A stretch of DNA of 64,000 bases from Mesorhizobium sp. AR07 (GCF_024746815.1 NZ_CP080525.1:4582501-4646500); one strand, 5' to 3'; shown: positions 42,748-51,789, counted from the first letter of the stretch. Notes: generated by a model not told the origin, from the sequence alone. Program-made: numbers and translations.

Positions 42748-44223
42748 ATGAATATCGCCCACAATTCATATTCCAGCACACGTCGGCGCCTGACAGCGGC
42801 CGTGGCGTCACTGGCAGTCGTCGGCGCTGTCGGTGTCACTGCAGTTTTCTCGGGAACGGTTCCCGTTCTGGCGGATGCCGTGCATGTCCAGGCGCCGCAG
42901 TCGACAGGCTTTGCCGATATCGTCGAACGCGTCTCGCCCGCGGTCGTCAGCGTCAAAGTCAAGTCGACGATCCAGCCTGCGGCCGATGAAGGCTCCGACG
43001 ACCAGGATGGCTTCGACAACCTCCCCGACAACCCGCAACAACGCAGCTTCAAAAATGGCGATCGCAAGCCGCGCCCGGTCGCGCAAGGTTCGGGCTTCTT
43101 CATCTCCGAGGACGGCTACCTCGTCACCAACAATCACGTCGTCTCGGAAGGCTCGTCCTTCACGGTTGTCACCAGCGACGGCAAGGAGCTCGACGCCAAG
43201 CTGGTCGGCACCGACCCACGCACCGACCTTGCGGTGCTGAAGGTCGACGGCGGCGACAAGTTCACCTATGTCGACTTCGCCGACGATTCCAAGGTTCGCA
43301 TCGGTGACTGGGTGGTGGCCGTCGGCAATCCGTTTGGCCTTGGCGGCACCGTTACTTCCGGCATTGTCTCGGCTCGCGGCCGAGACATCGGCGCTGGCCC
43401 ATATGACGATTTCATCCAGATCGATGCTCCGGTCAATCACGGCAATTCGGGCGGCCCAACCTTCAACCTCAACGGTGAGGTGATCGGCGTCAATACAGCC
43501 ATCTTCTCACCATCGGGTGGCAGTGTCGGCATTGGCTTCGACATTCCGGCGTCAACCGCCAAGCAAGTCGTTGAGGACCTTATGAAGGACGGTTCCATCA
43601 AGCGCGGCTGGCTCGGCGTTGAAATCCAGCCGGTTACCGCCGACATCGCCGACTCGCTCGGCCTGAAATCGGACAAGGGCACGCTGGTTTCGAACGCCCA
43701 GGACGCTGGTCCCGGCAGGAAGGCCGGCATCGTCGCCGGTGACGTCATTATGCAGGTCAACGGCAAGGACGTCGACTCGCCGAAGGAACTCGCCCGCACG
43801 ATCGGCGCCTATGCGCCAGGCAAATCGGTCGACGTCACCGTCTGGCGCGGCGGCAAGAGCCAGACGATCAAGGTCGATCTGGGTACGCTGCCCTCCGGCG
43901 ACAAGCAGGGCTCAAGCGATGACGGTAAGCAGGCCGCGCCCGCCAAGACCGACGCATTGGCCGATCTCGGGCTGACCGTCACCAAGTCGGACAAAGGCAA
44001 AGGACTGGTCGTCACCGATGTCGATCCCAGCAGCGACGCGGCGGACCGTGGCATCCAGCCCGGCGACGTCATCACCACGATCAACGCGGCCAAGGTGAGC
44101 ACCGCCGGCGACGTCACCAAGGCCATGTCGGATGCCGCCAAGGCAGGACGCAAGGCTGTGCTTATGCAGATCACCCGTGACGACGCCAACCGCTTCGTCG
44201 CTCTACCGGTCAGCAAGGGCTGA
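42748..44223 (+). CDS. degP: Do-family periplasmic serine protease (DegP/HtrA)
   Basis: This ATP-independent protease/chaperone has about 491 aa. It has an N-terminal export signal (RRRLTAAVASLAVVGAVGVT), then a trypsin-like domain with the triad His130 (NNHVV), Asp160 (DPRTDLAVL) and Ser234 (GNSGGP), then two PDZ domains (about residues 275-375 and 400-485). It degrades misfolded envelope proteins. ATG 42748 has AGAGG about 10 bases upstream; an in-frame ATG at 42634 would destroy the signal peptide. A hairpin terminator follows. The gene lies in the segment flanked by the AraC duplication. Confidence 0.95.
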   Translation: MNIAHNSYSSTRRRLTAAVASLAVVGAVGVTAVFSGTVPVLADAVHVQAPQSTGFADIVERVSPAVVSVKVKSTIQPAADEGSDDQDGFDNLPDNPQQRSFKNGDRKPRPVAQGSGFFISEDGYLVTNNHVVSEGSSFTVVTSDGKELDAKLVGTDPRTDLAVLKVDGGDKFTYVDFADDSKVRIGDWVVAVGNPFGLGGTVTSGIVSARGRDIGAGPYDDFIQIDAPVNHGNSGGPTFNLNGEVIGVNTAIFSPSGGSVGIGFDIPASTAKQVVEDLMKDGSIKRGWLGVEIQPVTADIADSLGLKSDKGTLVSNAQDAGPGRKAGIVAGDVIMQVNGKDVDSPKELARTIGAYAPGKSVDVTVWRGGKSQTIKVDLGTLPSGDKQGSSDDGKQAAPAKTDALADLGLTVTKSDKGKGLVVTDVDPSSDAADRGIQPGDVITTINAAKVSTAGDVTKAMSDAAKAGRKAVLMQITRDDANRFVALPVSKG

Positions 44224-44229
44224 TAGCGT

Positions 44230-44260
44230 CCCCCCGAGACCACGCATGGCTTTCGGGGGG
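44230..44260 (+). terminator. Hairpin terminator after degP
   Basis: CCCCCCGA (44230-44237) and TCGGGGGG (44253-44260) form a perfect 8-bp stem with a 15-base loop, six bases after the stop codon. There is no long T run, so it is an incomplete rho-independent terminator, but the placement is right. Confidence 0.6.
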
Positions 44261-44939
44261 CTGCTTCAAAACGCTGAGGCATCGCTGGCGTACTCACGGG
44301 GTGTGCGGCGCTTTCAGCTAACGACCCTCCTCGCAGCGAGGTCTGCCGCCAAGCCGTTGCGGGGAACAAGGAGCCGAACACATCAGTCAGTCGTGGTGTT
44401 CGCTCCTGGCGGCAGCGGGCTCCCCTACGCCCGCTGCCGTTTCGGCGCCGATGTCGGCCCGTCCGTCCAGAACATCTGTCCAACGCGTGGCGTATCTGTC
44501 TCAAAACGCACTCGACAACCAATGCACCCGGGCTGTCGCGCGTCTCATGACTCCCAGATCATCACGGACCACTGTCAGAAGACTGATGGGCAGCACCTTG
44601 GCCGAGGTCACGTAGAGCTTCACAAAGTGAGCCACGTATCGCGAATGATCTGGCTGGCGGGGACGCTGGTCCCGGCCCGGACCGTTGCAACGCGGCCGTC
44701 CGATCAATCCGGCTGGTTGCGCCCCGCCATCAGTCACGTGATTTGGCGTTATATGTCGCAACCTTGATTTGACCTCACCTGCGACGAACGGTTGATGATT
44801 TGTTTGCTATCGCGGGAAATCGACCTGTTGCGCGAAGTAGGCCCGGCCGGCAAATGACGAGACAAACTGAAGGCCGAATTGGGCAAAAGCGATTGCGTCC
44901 GGTATCTCCCAGTTCGGACGATAGTTGTGGAGACCATGG
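44261..44939. other. Intergenic region, no gene recognised
   Basis: These 679 bp lie between the degP terminator and an AraC gene. Open frames on both strands were read and none resembles a known protein. It may hold decayed coding sequence. The promoter of the AraC gene should be in the last 150 bp, which are less GC-rich. Confidence 0.5.
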
Positions 44940-45965
44940 ATGTTGGAGGCACCGAACTGGTACGCGCGTAAATACAACTCCGTCGTGGCCCGCACCCGCG
45001 AGTCCGATCCCGATGCCGAATTCCATATCCAGCAGATCGGAGCACAGCGCCATGCATCGCGCCTGGCGACCATCGACTATGGCGACGCCTTCGTCCTCGA
45101 CTTGCAGGACAAAGGTGGCATCGCGATGTCGGGGGCGATCAATGACAACGCGCTGACGGCGGTGTTCCTTTGGGGTGAAGGCACCACCTTCAACGGGCAA
45201 CGGAGTGAAGTACCGCGATTGCGGGTCATCGGCCCGGGAACGGAATTCAACCTGGAGATGCCCGGTAGCTATCGCCTCATGCGGATCGGCCTGCGTGGGT
45301 CCGCGCTCGATTCTTTGCGTACGACATCCGCTTCCCAACTCGACCGGCTGAACTGGCTGATGCCTGGGGTGCACGAACAGCGCTTCGCCCCGGCAACCGA
45401 ACTGGAGCTTCAACGGAAGCTGCTGCGGACCGTCGGGTACGCGGAGGCTGCCGCACGGCGTAACTACGACCTTAGTGCCGGCCTGGCGGTTGCGGCGAGC
45501 GAGGCGGGCGCCGCGCTCGCGCAGGTGCTCTCCCGCACGGAGGGGCCGCCCGCCCGCAGCCTCGGTTCCGGCGATCGACGCGATATCGTTGATGCCACTC
45601 TCGCCATCCTCGAGACGAAACCGCACGGTCCGGTTTCGGTCAGCGCCGTCTGCGGGATACTGGGCGTCGGCGAGCGAACGTTGGAGCGCGCGTTTCAGGA
45701 ACGCCTGGGGGTCAATCCTCGCGCCTATGAGCGGGAGCGGCGGTTACGAGCGGCGCACGGCCTCATCCTGACGGAGGGCGATCGCCTCTCGATCACCGAT
45801 ATCGCCATGAGCTTCAGCTTCTGGCACCTGGGCCGCTTCGCCGGGGCCTATTCGGCGCTCTTCGGATGCTCGCCCAGCGAGACGCGGCGGCGCATTTGGG
45901 GGCACGGGCCGCAAGATTTGATGGATGTCGTCGAACCTGCTGGCGTGGGGAGGATTCGCACGTAA
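44940..45965 (+). CDS. AraC-family transcriptional regulator (different subfamily)
   Basis: This regulator of about 341 aa has an N-terminal sensor region unlike that of the duplicated AraC proteins (no PPAEQFD motif). The C-terminal HTH region includes VSAVCGILGVGERTLERAFQ, then RLGVNPRAYERERRLRAA-like sequence (about residues 230-325) and FSFWHLGRFAGAYSALFGCSP. ATG 44940 has GGAG seven bases upstream. It is not part of the duplicated family. No adjacent plus-strand enzyme gene indicates a target. Confidence 0.83.
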   Translation: MLEAPNWYARKYNSVVARTRESDPDAEFHIQQIGAQRHASRLATIDYGDAFVLDLQDKGGIAMSGAINDNALTAVFLWGEGTTFNGQRSEVPRLRVIGPGTEFNLEMPGSYRLMRIGLRGSALDSLRTTSASQLDRLNWLMPGVHEQRFAPATELELQRKLLRTVGYAEAAARRNYDLSAGLAVAASEAGAALAQVLSRTEGPPARSLGSGDRRDIVDATLAILETKPHGPVSVSAVCGILGVGERTLERAFQERLGVNPRAYERERRLRAAHGLILTEGDRLSITDIAMSFSFWHLGRFAGAYSALFGCSPSETRRRIWGHGPQDLMDVVEPAGVGRIRT

Positions 45966-46603
45966 CGCGGCCTGTCCCCGCTGCATTGATCGGGCATTCC
46001 AAGGGTTGATGTTTGGGGGCTGCGAGAAGGCGAGGACGATGGCGGATCGCCAGCGATCCCGCCGACGTTGAAGCGGCGGGTGGGAGGATCTGCCTGGCAG
46101 CGATCGAATCTTGAATTTCGGTCGCGCGCCTCGCGATAATCGTCACAGGCATGGGGACAGGTGGTCCCGTGACCATGCCGACACCGTCTGCGCCATGATC
46201 CGCAGGAAGAAGGCGACGAAACGCATCACGGCTTCAACGCTATCCGACAGCCACTCCGTCGTGTCGGAAAGTGGATAGAGATTGGTTCGCCCTCAGGAGA
46301 TTCTGGTGATGCGGCGTCGTTGCCGCCGCAGGACCGCCGCTAATCCGCGGATGTCGGGAGCCGGTGTTCGGCCGAAATGCAGGAGAGCAGAATGGTGTTC
46401 GATCAGCCTCTATAAGCGCAGCCGCCATGCCGCTCCCGCCCACGTGCTCGGAGCGCCGGCATCATCCTGACTACACAACGCTCGACTCCCGAGGCTGGAA
46501 GTCGGTGGGAGCCGAAACGCCCCCCGACAGATGGCTGGAAGCGCGAGAGGCGGTGGTCGCTCGCCATGGGCCTCCCCTGGCGACGGCGGGACAGGAGTTT
46601 GTC
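45966..46603. other. Intergenic region before AraC pair copy 2
   Basis: These 638 bp have no recognised gene. The AraC frame is open back to 46364, but the extra sequence has no family similarity and its DNA is not shared with copy 1, so it is not counted as coding. The promoter driving copy 2 must lie here and differs from that of copy 1, because the duplicated block starts only 18 bp before the start codon. Confidence 0.5.
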
Positions 46604-47674
46604 ATGGACGCAAGAGTAAGTGCAGCCGGCATTCCCAGCGATCCCTATGCTGATGAGCCTCTGAGATGCGCGATCGACCAGAACACCTCGTCGGTGCCTC
46701 CCGCCGAACAGTTCGATTTCTTCCGGACCTGGTACGCCGGGGTTGCCGAAATGCAGCTTCTTCATGCCGAACAGTCCCTGTTCCCGGCCCGTCATCAGGT
46801 GTGGCAGTTGGGAGATCTGGCACTCGGCACAATCAAGTTTCCCGGTTTCGGCTACGACATTCGATGGGAGCATCGGAAGCGGCCGCTGCTGGATCATTGG
46901 GTCCTGTCCGTGCCGTTTTCACGATCCCGTGGCGGCAAGATGGCCCTTGGAAAGCCTCGCCTGAGGTGCCTGGCACTGCCCGATGTCGCGGTGACCCATG
47001 ATGACCTGTTCATCAGGCTCTTCCTGCCGCGCACGTGGCCGGCGACCCGCTCGTCAAAAATCGAAGCAAGCGACGCGACGTTGACCTTCCTGGCCCACTA
47101 CGCGATCCTGCTCTACCGCTCTCTCCCCGATCTGAGGGAAGGAGATCTGCCGCACATCGTCACGGCGACCGCCAATCTCTTCGCCGCGGCACTGATGCCC
47201 TCAAAGGATCATCTCGCAGCCGCGCAAGGACCCGTGGACGCCGTTACCACCGCGCGTATCGCCAAAACCATTGTGGAAAGATTGACCGACCCCGATTTGA
47301 CGCCCGCCAAGCTCTGCCGTGCGGCCGGCATCTCACGGTCGCGTCTCTATCGGATTTTCGAGCCGGCGGGCGGAGTGGCCAATTATGTGCGCCGCAAGCG
47401 ACTGCTCAAGACACGCGATGCCCTGGCCAACAGTTCGGACAGGCGAACGATCTCCAGCATTGCCGAGGCGTGGGGCTTCGCCGATCCTTCCACCTATAGC
47501 CGGATGTTCAAATTGGAGTTCGGCGTGTCTCCCAAGGAGGCGCGCGAACTCGGATGGCAAGGCGTCAAGCACTCCACCTGGCTGAGCATCGATCAGCCGA
47601 TCGATGGTGTCGGCACCCTGGGCACCCTTCTCATCAACAATTCCCTGGGGTTGTCACTTTCTTCCAAGCGATGA
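46604..47674 (+). CDS. AraC-family regulator A, copy 2 (intact)
   Basis: This intact 356-aa form of regulator A has the same domains as copy 1 (AraC-binding-like domain, double HTH at about residues 240-340) and ends in NSLGLSLSSKR. Protein differences from copy 1 include a His for Arg near residue 53, an EA-to-AL change near residue 115, and the C-terminus. The stop overlaps the start of regulator B as ATGA, so the two are translationally coupled. It probably acts with B on nearby genes such as the exported P450-like protein (inference). Confidence 0.9.
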   Translation: MDARVSAAGIPSDPYADEPLRCAIDQNTSSVPPAEQFDFFRTWYAGVAEMQLLHAEQSLFPARHQVWQLGDLALGTIKFPGFGYDIRWEHRKRPLLDHWVLSVPFSRSRGGKMALGKPRLRCLALPDVAVTHDDLFIRLFLPRTWPATRSSKIEASDATLTFLAHYAILLYRSLPDLREGDLPHIVTATANLFAAALMPSKDHLAAAQGPVDAVTTARIAKTIVERLTDPDLTPAKLCRAAGISRSRLYRIFEPAGGVANYVRRKRLLKTRDALANSSDRRTISSIAEAWGFADPSTYSRMFKLEFGVSPKEARELGWQGVKHSTWLSIDQPIDGVGTLGTLLINNSLGLSLSSKR

Positions 47675-48741
47675 GTTGCCTCATGCAGGACAAGGCACGA
47701 GTTATCAGCGCAAGCGCCAAGATTGGAACCACAGAGCCTCTGAGATGCGTCGTCGACATCGACACCTCGTCGGCGCCGCCCGCTGAACAGTTCGACCTTT
47801 ATCGAAGCTGGCACTCCAGCATTGCCGACATCGAATTGCTTCGAGACAAGTTCGGTTCGTTCGCCGCGCGCGAGCGGGTGTGGCAGCTGGGCGGCCTCGT
47901 GCTGGCCTGCATCGAATATCCCGGAACCGGCTATCATCGCCGCTGGAGCAGCAAGAAGAATCCGGTCTTCGATCATTGGCTTCTGTGCGTGCCGCAGACA
48001 ATCCCTTCAGACGGCGGGCAGCCCCGGATAGGACCGTTGCGCTGGCAGTGCCTGGCGATGCCGCATCAGGGTCAGGGCGAGGATGATGGCGTGATTTGCC
48101 TGTTCCTTCCGCGAGACTTCGCGTTCTCGCAGCCCTTCACGCTGGACATCCGCCAGGAGATGGCGGCGTTCGTCGCGGATTACATCCTGCTGCTTTATCA
48201 TTCGCTTCCAAACCGCACGGAGAACGATGTTCCGTATATTGCGGCAGCGACCACCAGCCTGCTCGCCGCGTGCATCTCCCCATCCCGGGATCACTTTTTC
48301 GAGGCCCAGGAACCGATCGATGCCGTCATCATGGCCCGCGCGAACAGGCTCATTGCCGCCAGGCTTGCCGATCGAGACCTGACGCCGGAAAAGCTCTGCC
48401 AGGAACTCAGCATCTCACGCTCCCGCCTTTATCGGATCTTCGAACCGGCTGGAGGCGTCTCGCACTACATCCGGCGCCAAAGGTTGCTGAAGACAAGGGA
48501 TGTTCTGGGGGACAGCACGGACGGACGCCCGATCTCCAGCATCGCGGAGGAATGGGGCTTTGTAGACCCCTCCACATACAGCCGAACATTCAGGAGAGAG
48601 TTTGGAATCTCCCCCAAAGAGGCACGCGAAGCCGGCTGGCTGGGCATCAAGCATCCGCCTTTGGCGGAGCGGCCCGGCGACAACACACCTTCGTTGAGCA
48701 GCCTTCTGGCCAGCAACTATCCACTCGGCCGCCAACTGTAG
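47671..48741 (+). CDS. AraC-family regulator B, copy 2
   Basis: This regulator has 356 aa and is nearly identical to copy 1 (Lys for Arg in the LTPEKLC helix and a Pro for Leu near the C-terminus). The ATG at 47671 shares bases with the stop of regulator A. Both A and B carry a full sensor domain and a full HTH domain, so this is a pair of complete regulators rather than a split one. The gene lies 259 bp upstream of the exported P450-like gene on the same strand. Confidence 0.9.
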   Translation: MSCLMQDKARVISASAKIGTTEPLRCVVDIDTSSAPPAEQFDLYRSWHSSIADIELLRDKFGSFAARERVWQLGGLVLACIEYPGTGYHRRWSSKKNPVFDHWLLCVPQTIPSDGGQPRIGPLRWQCLAMPHQGQGEDDGVICLFLPRDFAFSQPFTLDIRQEMAAFVADYILLLYHSLPNRTENDVPYIAAATTSLLAACISPSRDHFFEAQEPIDAVIMARANRLIAARLADRDLTPEKLCQELSISRSRLYRIFEPAGGVSHYIRRQRLLKTRDVLGDSTDGRPISSIAEEWGFVDPSTYSRTFRREFGISPKEAREAGWLGIKHPPLAERPGDNTPSLSSLLASNYPLGRQL

Positions 48742-49000
48742 GCACGCGCGAGCGAACTCGTTGGAGCAAACAAGGCCGCCGGGTAATCGCCGCGCCCTCC
48801 AATGGGCTATTCCGACTAAACCTTTGAGAGCGAAGTTCAGTAATTTCCGCGCTCTGTCCAATTTATCCCAACTCTGTGCGCAGGGTCCATTTTTATCAGA
48901 TTGATGATTAATCGCCCGCCAATCTCGAGTTCCATCACTTTCGACATCCTGCGATGGGAAATATGCTTCTTCGAAACCTTCTCTCAAAGGGAGCCACCGA

Positions 49001-50548
49001 ATGAAAAGACGCACATTTCTGACCGGAAGCGCGGCTGCCGTCACCGGGCTATCTGTAGACCCCGTCTTTTCACATGCGGCCACCGCCGACCGCCGGCCGC
49101 TAACGGTCACCGACCTTGAAAACTCGGCCGCCCAGCTTCGAAGCCGGTTTTCTCAGGGCTTCGATCCCGCTTATGTAGAAAACGCAATTCTTCCCTTCTT
49201 CCTGGTCAGCGTCTACCAGGGGGAGCGTGCGATGCTGCCCATGATCGATGAGGCGCTGAGCAAGGAAAATGCCCTTCCCACATATCTGTGGGGCCTGATC
49301 AGCGAGAGTTGGCGGCCCGCTCCGGAGAAAGGCGTAACCGTCTTTCTTCAGGGTTTGGACAAGCGTGGCCCAGACAATCGCCGCAAGCGCATCTACATGA
49401 GCGCCGTCACACCGGATCTCTATCGGGAGATGTACAGCGACAAGGTGACCGCGTTCTTTGAAGGCCTGCTGTCGAAGGGCAATGCCGGCAAGCCGTTGAT
49501 GCGCCTGTACCTCGATACGTTCTGGGACATGTACTGGGACCTGCACCTCGGAGTCAGCGGCGATGCGATACCCCCGGAGGTGCACAAAATCGGCATGAGC
49601 TTCAACACGGTTCTCGCCTATCTCGATCCGACCCAACGCATCGTCTACGAAAACTACATGATCGTCCGGGACAACCTCGATTTCCTGAAGTCATGGATTG
49701 GGGAGCGGCTTGCCGATCTTGAGACGGGAAAGACGCCTCATCCACGCAAGACATTTGCCTGGTACTGGCTCAAGAACGGCGAAGGTGACGACAATTTCGC
49801 TCACAAGGACGTGGTCTTTGAGTGCTTTCACAACTTCGTGGCGTTCAGCCAGTGGGGCAACTCGCTCTACAACATGATGCTGAAGCTCGGCACGGCGACC
49901 GACGACCCGGACACACGGGAGTCGTTTGCGAAGACGATGCAGAGCAGCTTCGATAGCGCCGGCGAATCCTCGTTCAGCCCACTCGAGCGTTTCGTCATGG
50001 AGCTTTTCCGCACCATCTCGCCGAACAGCGGCAGCATCTCGTCATTGCAGGAAACCTCCCCGCCTGCGTTCGAGCGGTCCGGCTACATCATCAGCCCTCA
50101 CACCTCGACCAGTCTCGACCCGGTTCACTGGAAGAATCCGGAAGAGTTCGATCCGTCACGCTACGAGCACGTCCCGACGAGCGCACAGGTCGACGAAAAG
50201 CATATCGAGCGGATAGGGATGGCCCGGTGTCCCTTCGAAAGAACCAGCTTCGAGGTGAAGGACGGCCGGAAGGCATCAATGCACAACAGCGCGTTCGGAA
50301 CCGTCTTTGGCGTTGCCGATGGCAAACCCCTGCCGGTGTGCGACCACGCGGGTTTTGCTCCTTTTGGTTTCGGCTACCGGCGCTGCCCCGGCGAGCAACT
50401 AACCATCAATGCGTTCGAGGACTTTCTTCGTACGGTCTGGAAAAACAAGATCGACTTCGTGAAACTCAACCTGGCCCAGGCAGAGGTGCTGCCCATCGGT
50501 CCGATGACGGTAATCCGTGATGACCTGGGTTTCACTAGATCCGCCTGA
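49001..50548 (+). CDS. Cytochrome P450-like protein with N-terminal Tat signal
   Basis: This protein of 515 aa begins with a Tat-type signal (MKRRTFLTGSAAAVTGLSV, cleavage near AATA). The rest has P450 landmarks: an ExxR-type ELFR at residues 334-337, the PEEFDPSRY meander at 380-388, and the heme-ligand loop FGFGYRRCPG with Cys462. The I-helix region (about 272-291, ECFHNFVAFSQWGNSLY) lacks the AGxDT oxygen-activating motif. Most bacterial P450s are soluble and cytoplasmic, so export is unusual. No ferredoxin or reductase gene is adjacent. It could be a peroxide-using or isomerase-type P450. Substrate unknown. Confidence 0.82.
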   Translation: MKRRTFLTGSAAAVTGLSVDPVFSHAATADRRPLTVTDLENSAAQLRSRFSQGFDPAYVENAILPFFLVSVYQGERAMLPMIDEALSKENALPTYLWGLISESWRPAPEKGVTVFLQGLDKRGPDNRRKRIYMSAVTPDLYREMYSDKVTAFFEGLLSKGNAGKPLMRLYLDTFWDMYWDLHLGVSGDAIPPEVHKIGMSFNTVLAYLDPTQRIVYENYMIVRDNLDFLKSWIGERLADLETGKTPHPRKTFAWYWLKNGEGDDNFAHKDVVFECFHNFVAFSQWGNSLYNMMLKLGTATDDPDTRESFAKTMQSSFDSAGESSFSPLERFVMELFRTISPNSGSISSLQETSPPAFERSGYIISPHTSTSLDPVHWKNPEEFDPSRYEHVPTSAQVDEKHIERIGMARCPFERTSFEVKDGRKASMHNSAFGTVFGVADGKPLPVCDHAGFAPFGFGYRRCPGEQLTINAFEDFLRTVWKNKIDFVKLNLAQAEVLPIGPMTVIRDDLGFTRSA

Positions 50549-50723
50549 CGGCGCGCGTGCGGTGATCGCCAACTGGGTGTGGGATCAAATCACGCGCCCT
50601 GGAAAAGCATCCTGGACGACTGACGTGTTCAGCCCGGTGTTTCCCGTCAGCAGTTCGGGGTGTTGACCGCTTCAGGGAAAAGTCGAAGCCCGATTTTGCA
50701 TAGCGCGAGACAAATTCGGCGCG

Positions 50724-51329
50724 ATGGCACCGGCCCTTGATGCGGCACGAGGACGAGCCATAAGCACGCCCCTTGGAGGCATGCTGGCGGATTATATGCG
50801 GCTGCTGGAACGCCAGCTGCCGAACTTGACGGACGAAGACACCCGTCATCTGTCGCAGGCTATTGCCGCCATGGTAGCCGCGTGCGTAGAGCCGTCCGCT
50901 GATCGGATAGCCGAGGCACGCGGTCAAATAGGTGCAAGCCTCAAGGACAAGGCGCGGCGTTTTGTGTTGCGGAACTTGCACTCGCCTCGTCTCGGACCAA
51001 ACGCGTTGTGCCGGGAACTGGGAATGTCCAGATCGAATGTCTACCGCTTGCTGGAAGCCGAAGGCGGCGTGGCACGATACATACAGCGCCTGCGCCTGCT
51101 GGAGAGCTTTGCGCAGCTGAGCGATCCATTCAACAGGAAACCGATTGTCGAGATCGCCGATGAATTGGGGATGCCGGACCATTCCCAGTTTAGTCGTACA
51201 TTCCGGCGAGAGTTCGGCATCAGCCCGACCGATGCGCGCGAGGCCGCGCAAGCCGGGCTGGTTCCCTCGGCCGCTAATGCGCATCGGGTCGAACGGAATG
51301 ACATCGTCGGACTTCTGTCCGTCCTTTAG
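50724..51329 (+). pseudogene. 5'-truncated AraC-family regulator
   Basis: This 201-codon frame matches only the C-terminal half of the AraC family in this window: the sensor-to-HTH linker (LADYMRLLERQLPNL) and the double HTH (MSRSNVYRLLEAEGGVARYI and HSQFSRTFRREFGISP). The N-terminal AraC-binding-like domain (PPAEQFD region) is missing and is not found in the 175 bp upstream. It is more diverged than copies A and B. It could be a remnant or a functional DNA-binding-only protein. It lies directly after the P450-like gene. Confidence 0.65.
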
Positions 51330-51333
51330 TCTT

Positions 51334-51678
51334 TTACGCCACGTTCAGCGAGATACGAGCAATCGAAGTGAAGGCGGCGCGGTAGGTCTCCTGATCCTGG
51401 ATCGCGAGGAAGTGGTCGAATGCCTCGAGCATTTCGATCAGACGATGTTGAGCGCATTCCTATGCGTGCGTAAGTAAAATGCCTTCCTTCATGAACGGCA
51501 GCTTTGAAGAAGCAGCTCTGGCCACCTGAATGGCTGGGTGCGTCGCATATCGGTCAAAACCCACAGTGAACCGAACGGACTGAGTGCTGCCTTCGAGAGC
51601 AACGCCCACCCGTTCCGCTGGATCATCGGACGCATCGCTTCGGCAGAAAATGAATGAATCCAACGCAAATTGCACCAA
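51334..51678 (-). pseudogene. Decayed reading frame with internal stop
   Basis: A minus-strand frame looks protein-like on both sides of one TAG at 51460-51462: an upstream part containing STQSVRFTVGFDRYATHPAI, and a downstream part LIEMLEAFDHFLAIQDQETY running to a TAA at 51334. I do not recognise the family. It may be a relic of an accessory gene next to the tRNA. Confidence 0.35.
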
Positions 51679-51789
51679 TTGGCGTCAGCCAGCTAGTGGC
51701 AAAGCATGCTCCACTGCTTACGGGTTCCTTGCCTCGCGTAAATGTATCCCACCCGCGGTCGTCTAACTCATTGTAATACATAAGAAAAT

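Larger units (their letters stand above)
46586..48741 (+). repeat. 2.15-kb direct duplication, copy 2 (AraC gene pair)
   Basis: This is the second copy of 37981-40135, offset 8605 bp at the left end and 8606 bp at the right end because of the one-base indel. It begins at the ribosome-binding site of regulator A and ends at the stop codon of regulator B. Confidence 0.93.

Noticed and set aside
46364..46603. N-terminal extension of AraC regulator A copy 2
   Set aside because: It is not shared with copy 1, has no family similarity, and a good ribosome-binding site precedes ATG 46604.
37981..48741. Insertion sequence or composite transposon explaining the AraC duplication
   Set aside because: No transposase, terminal inverted repeats or target duplications were found at the block edges.
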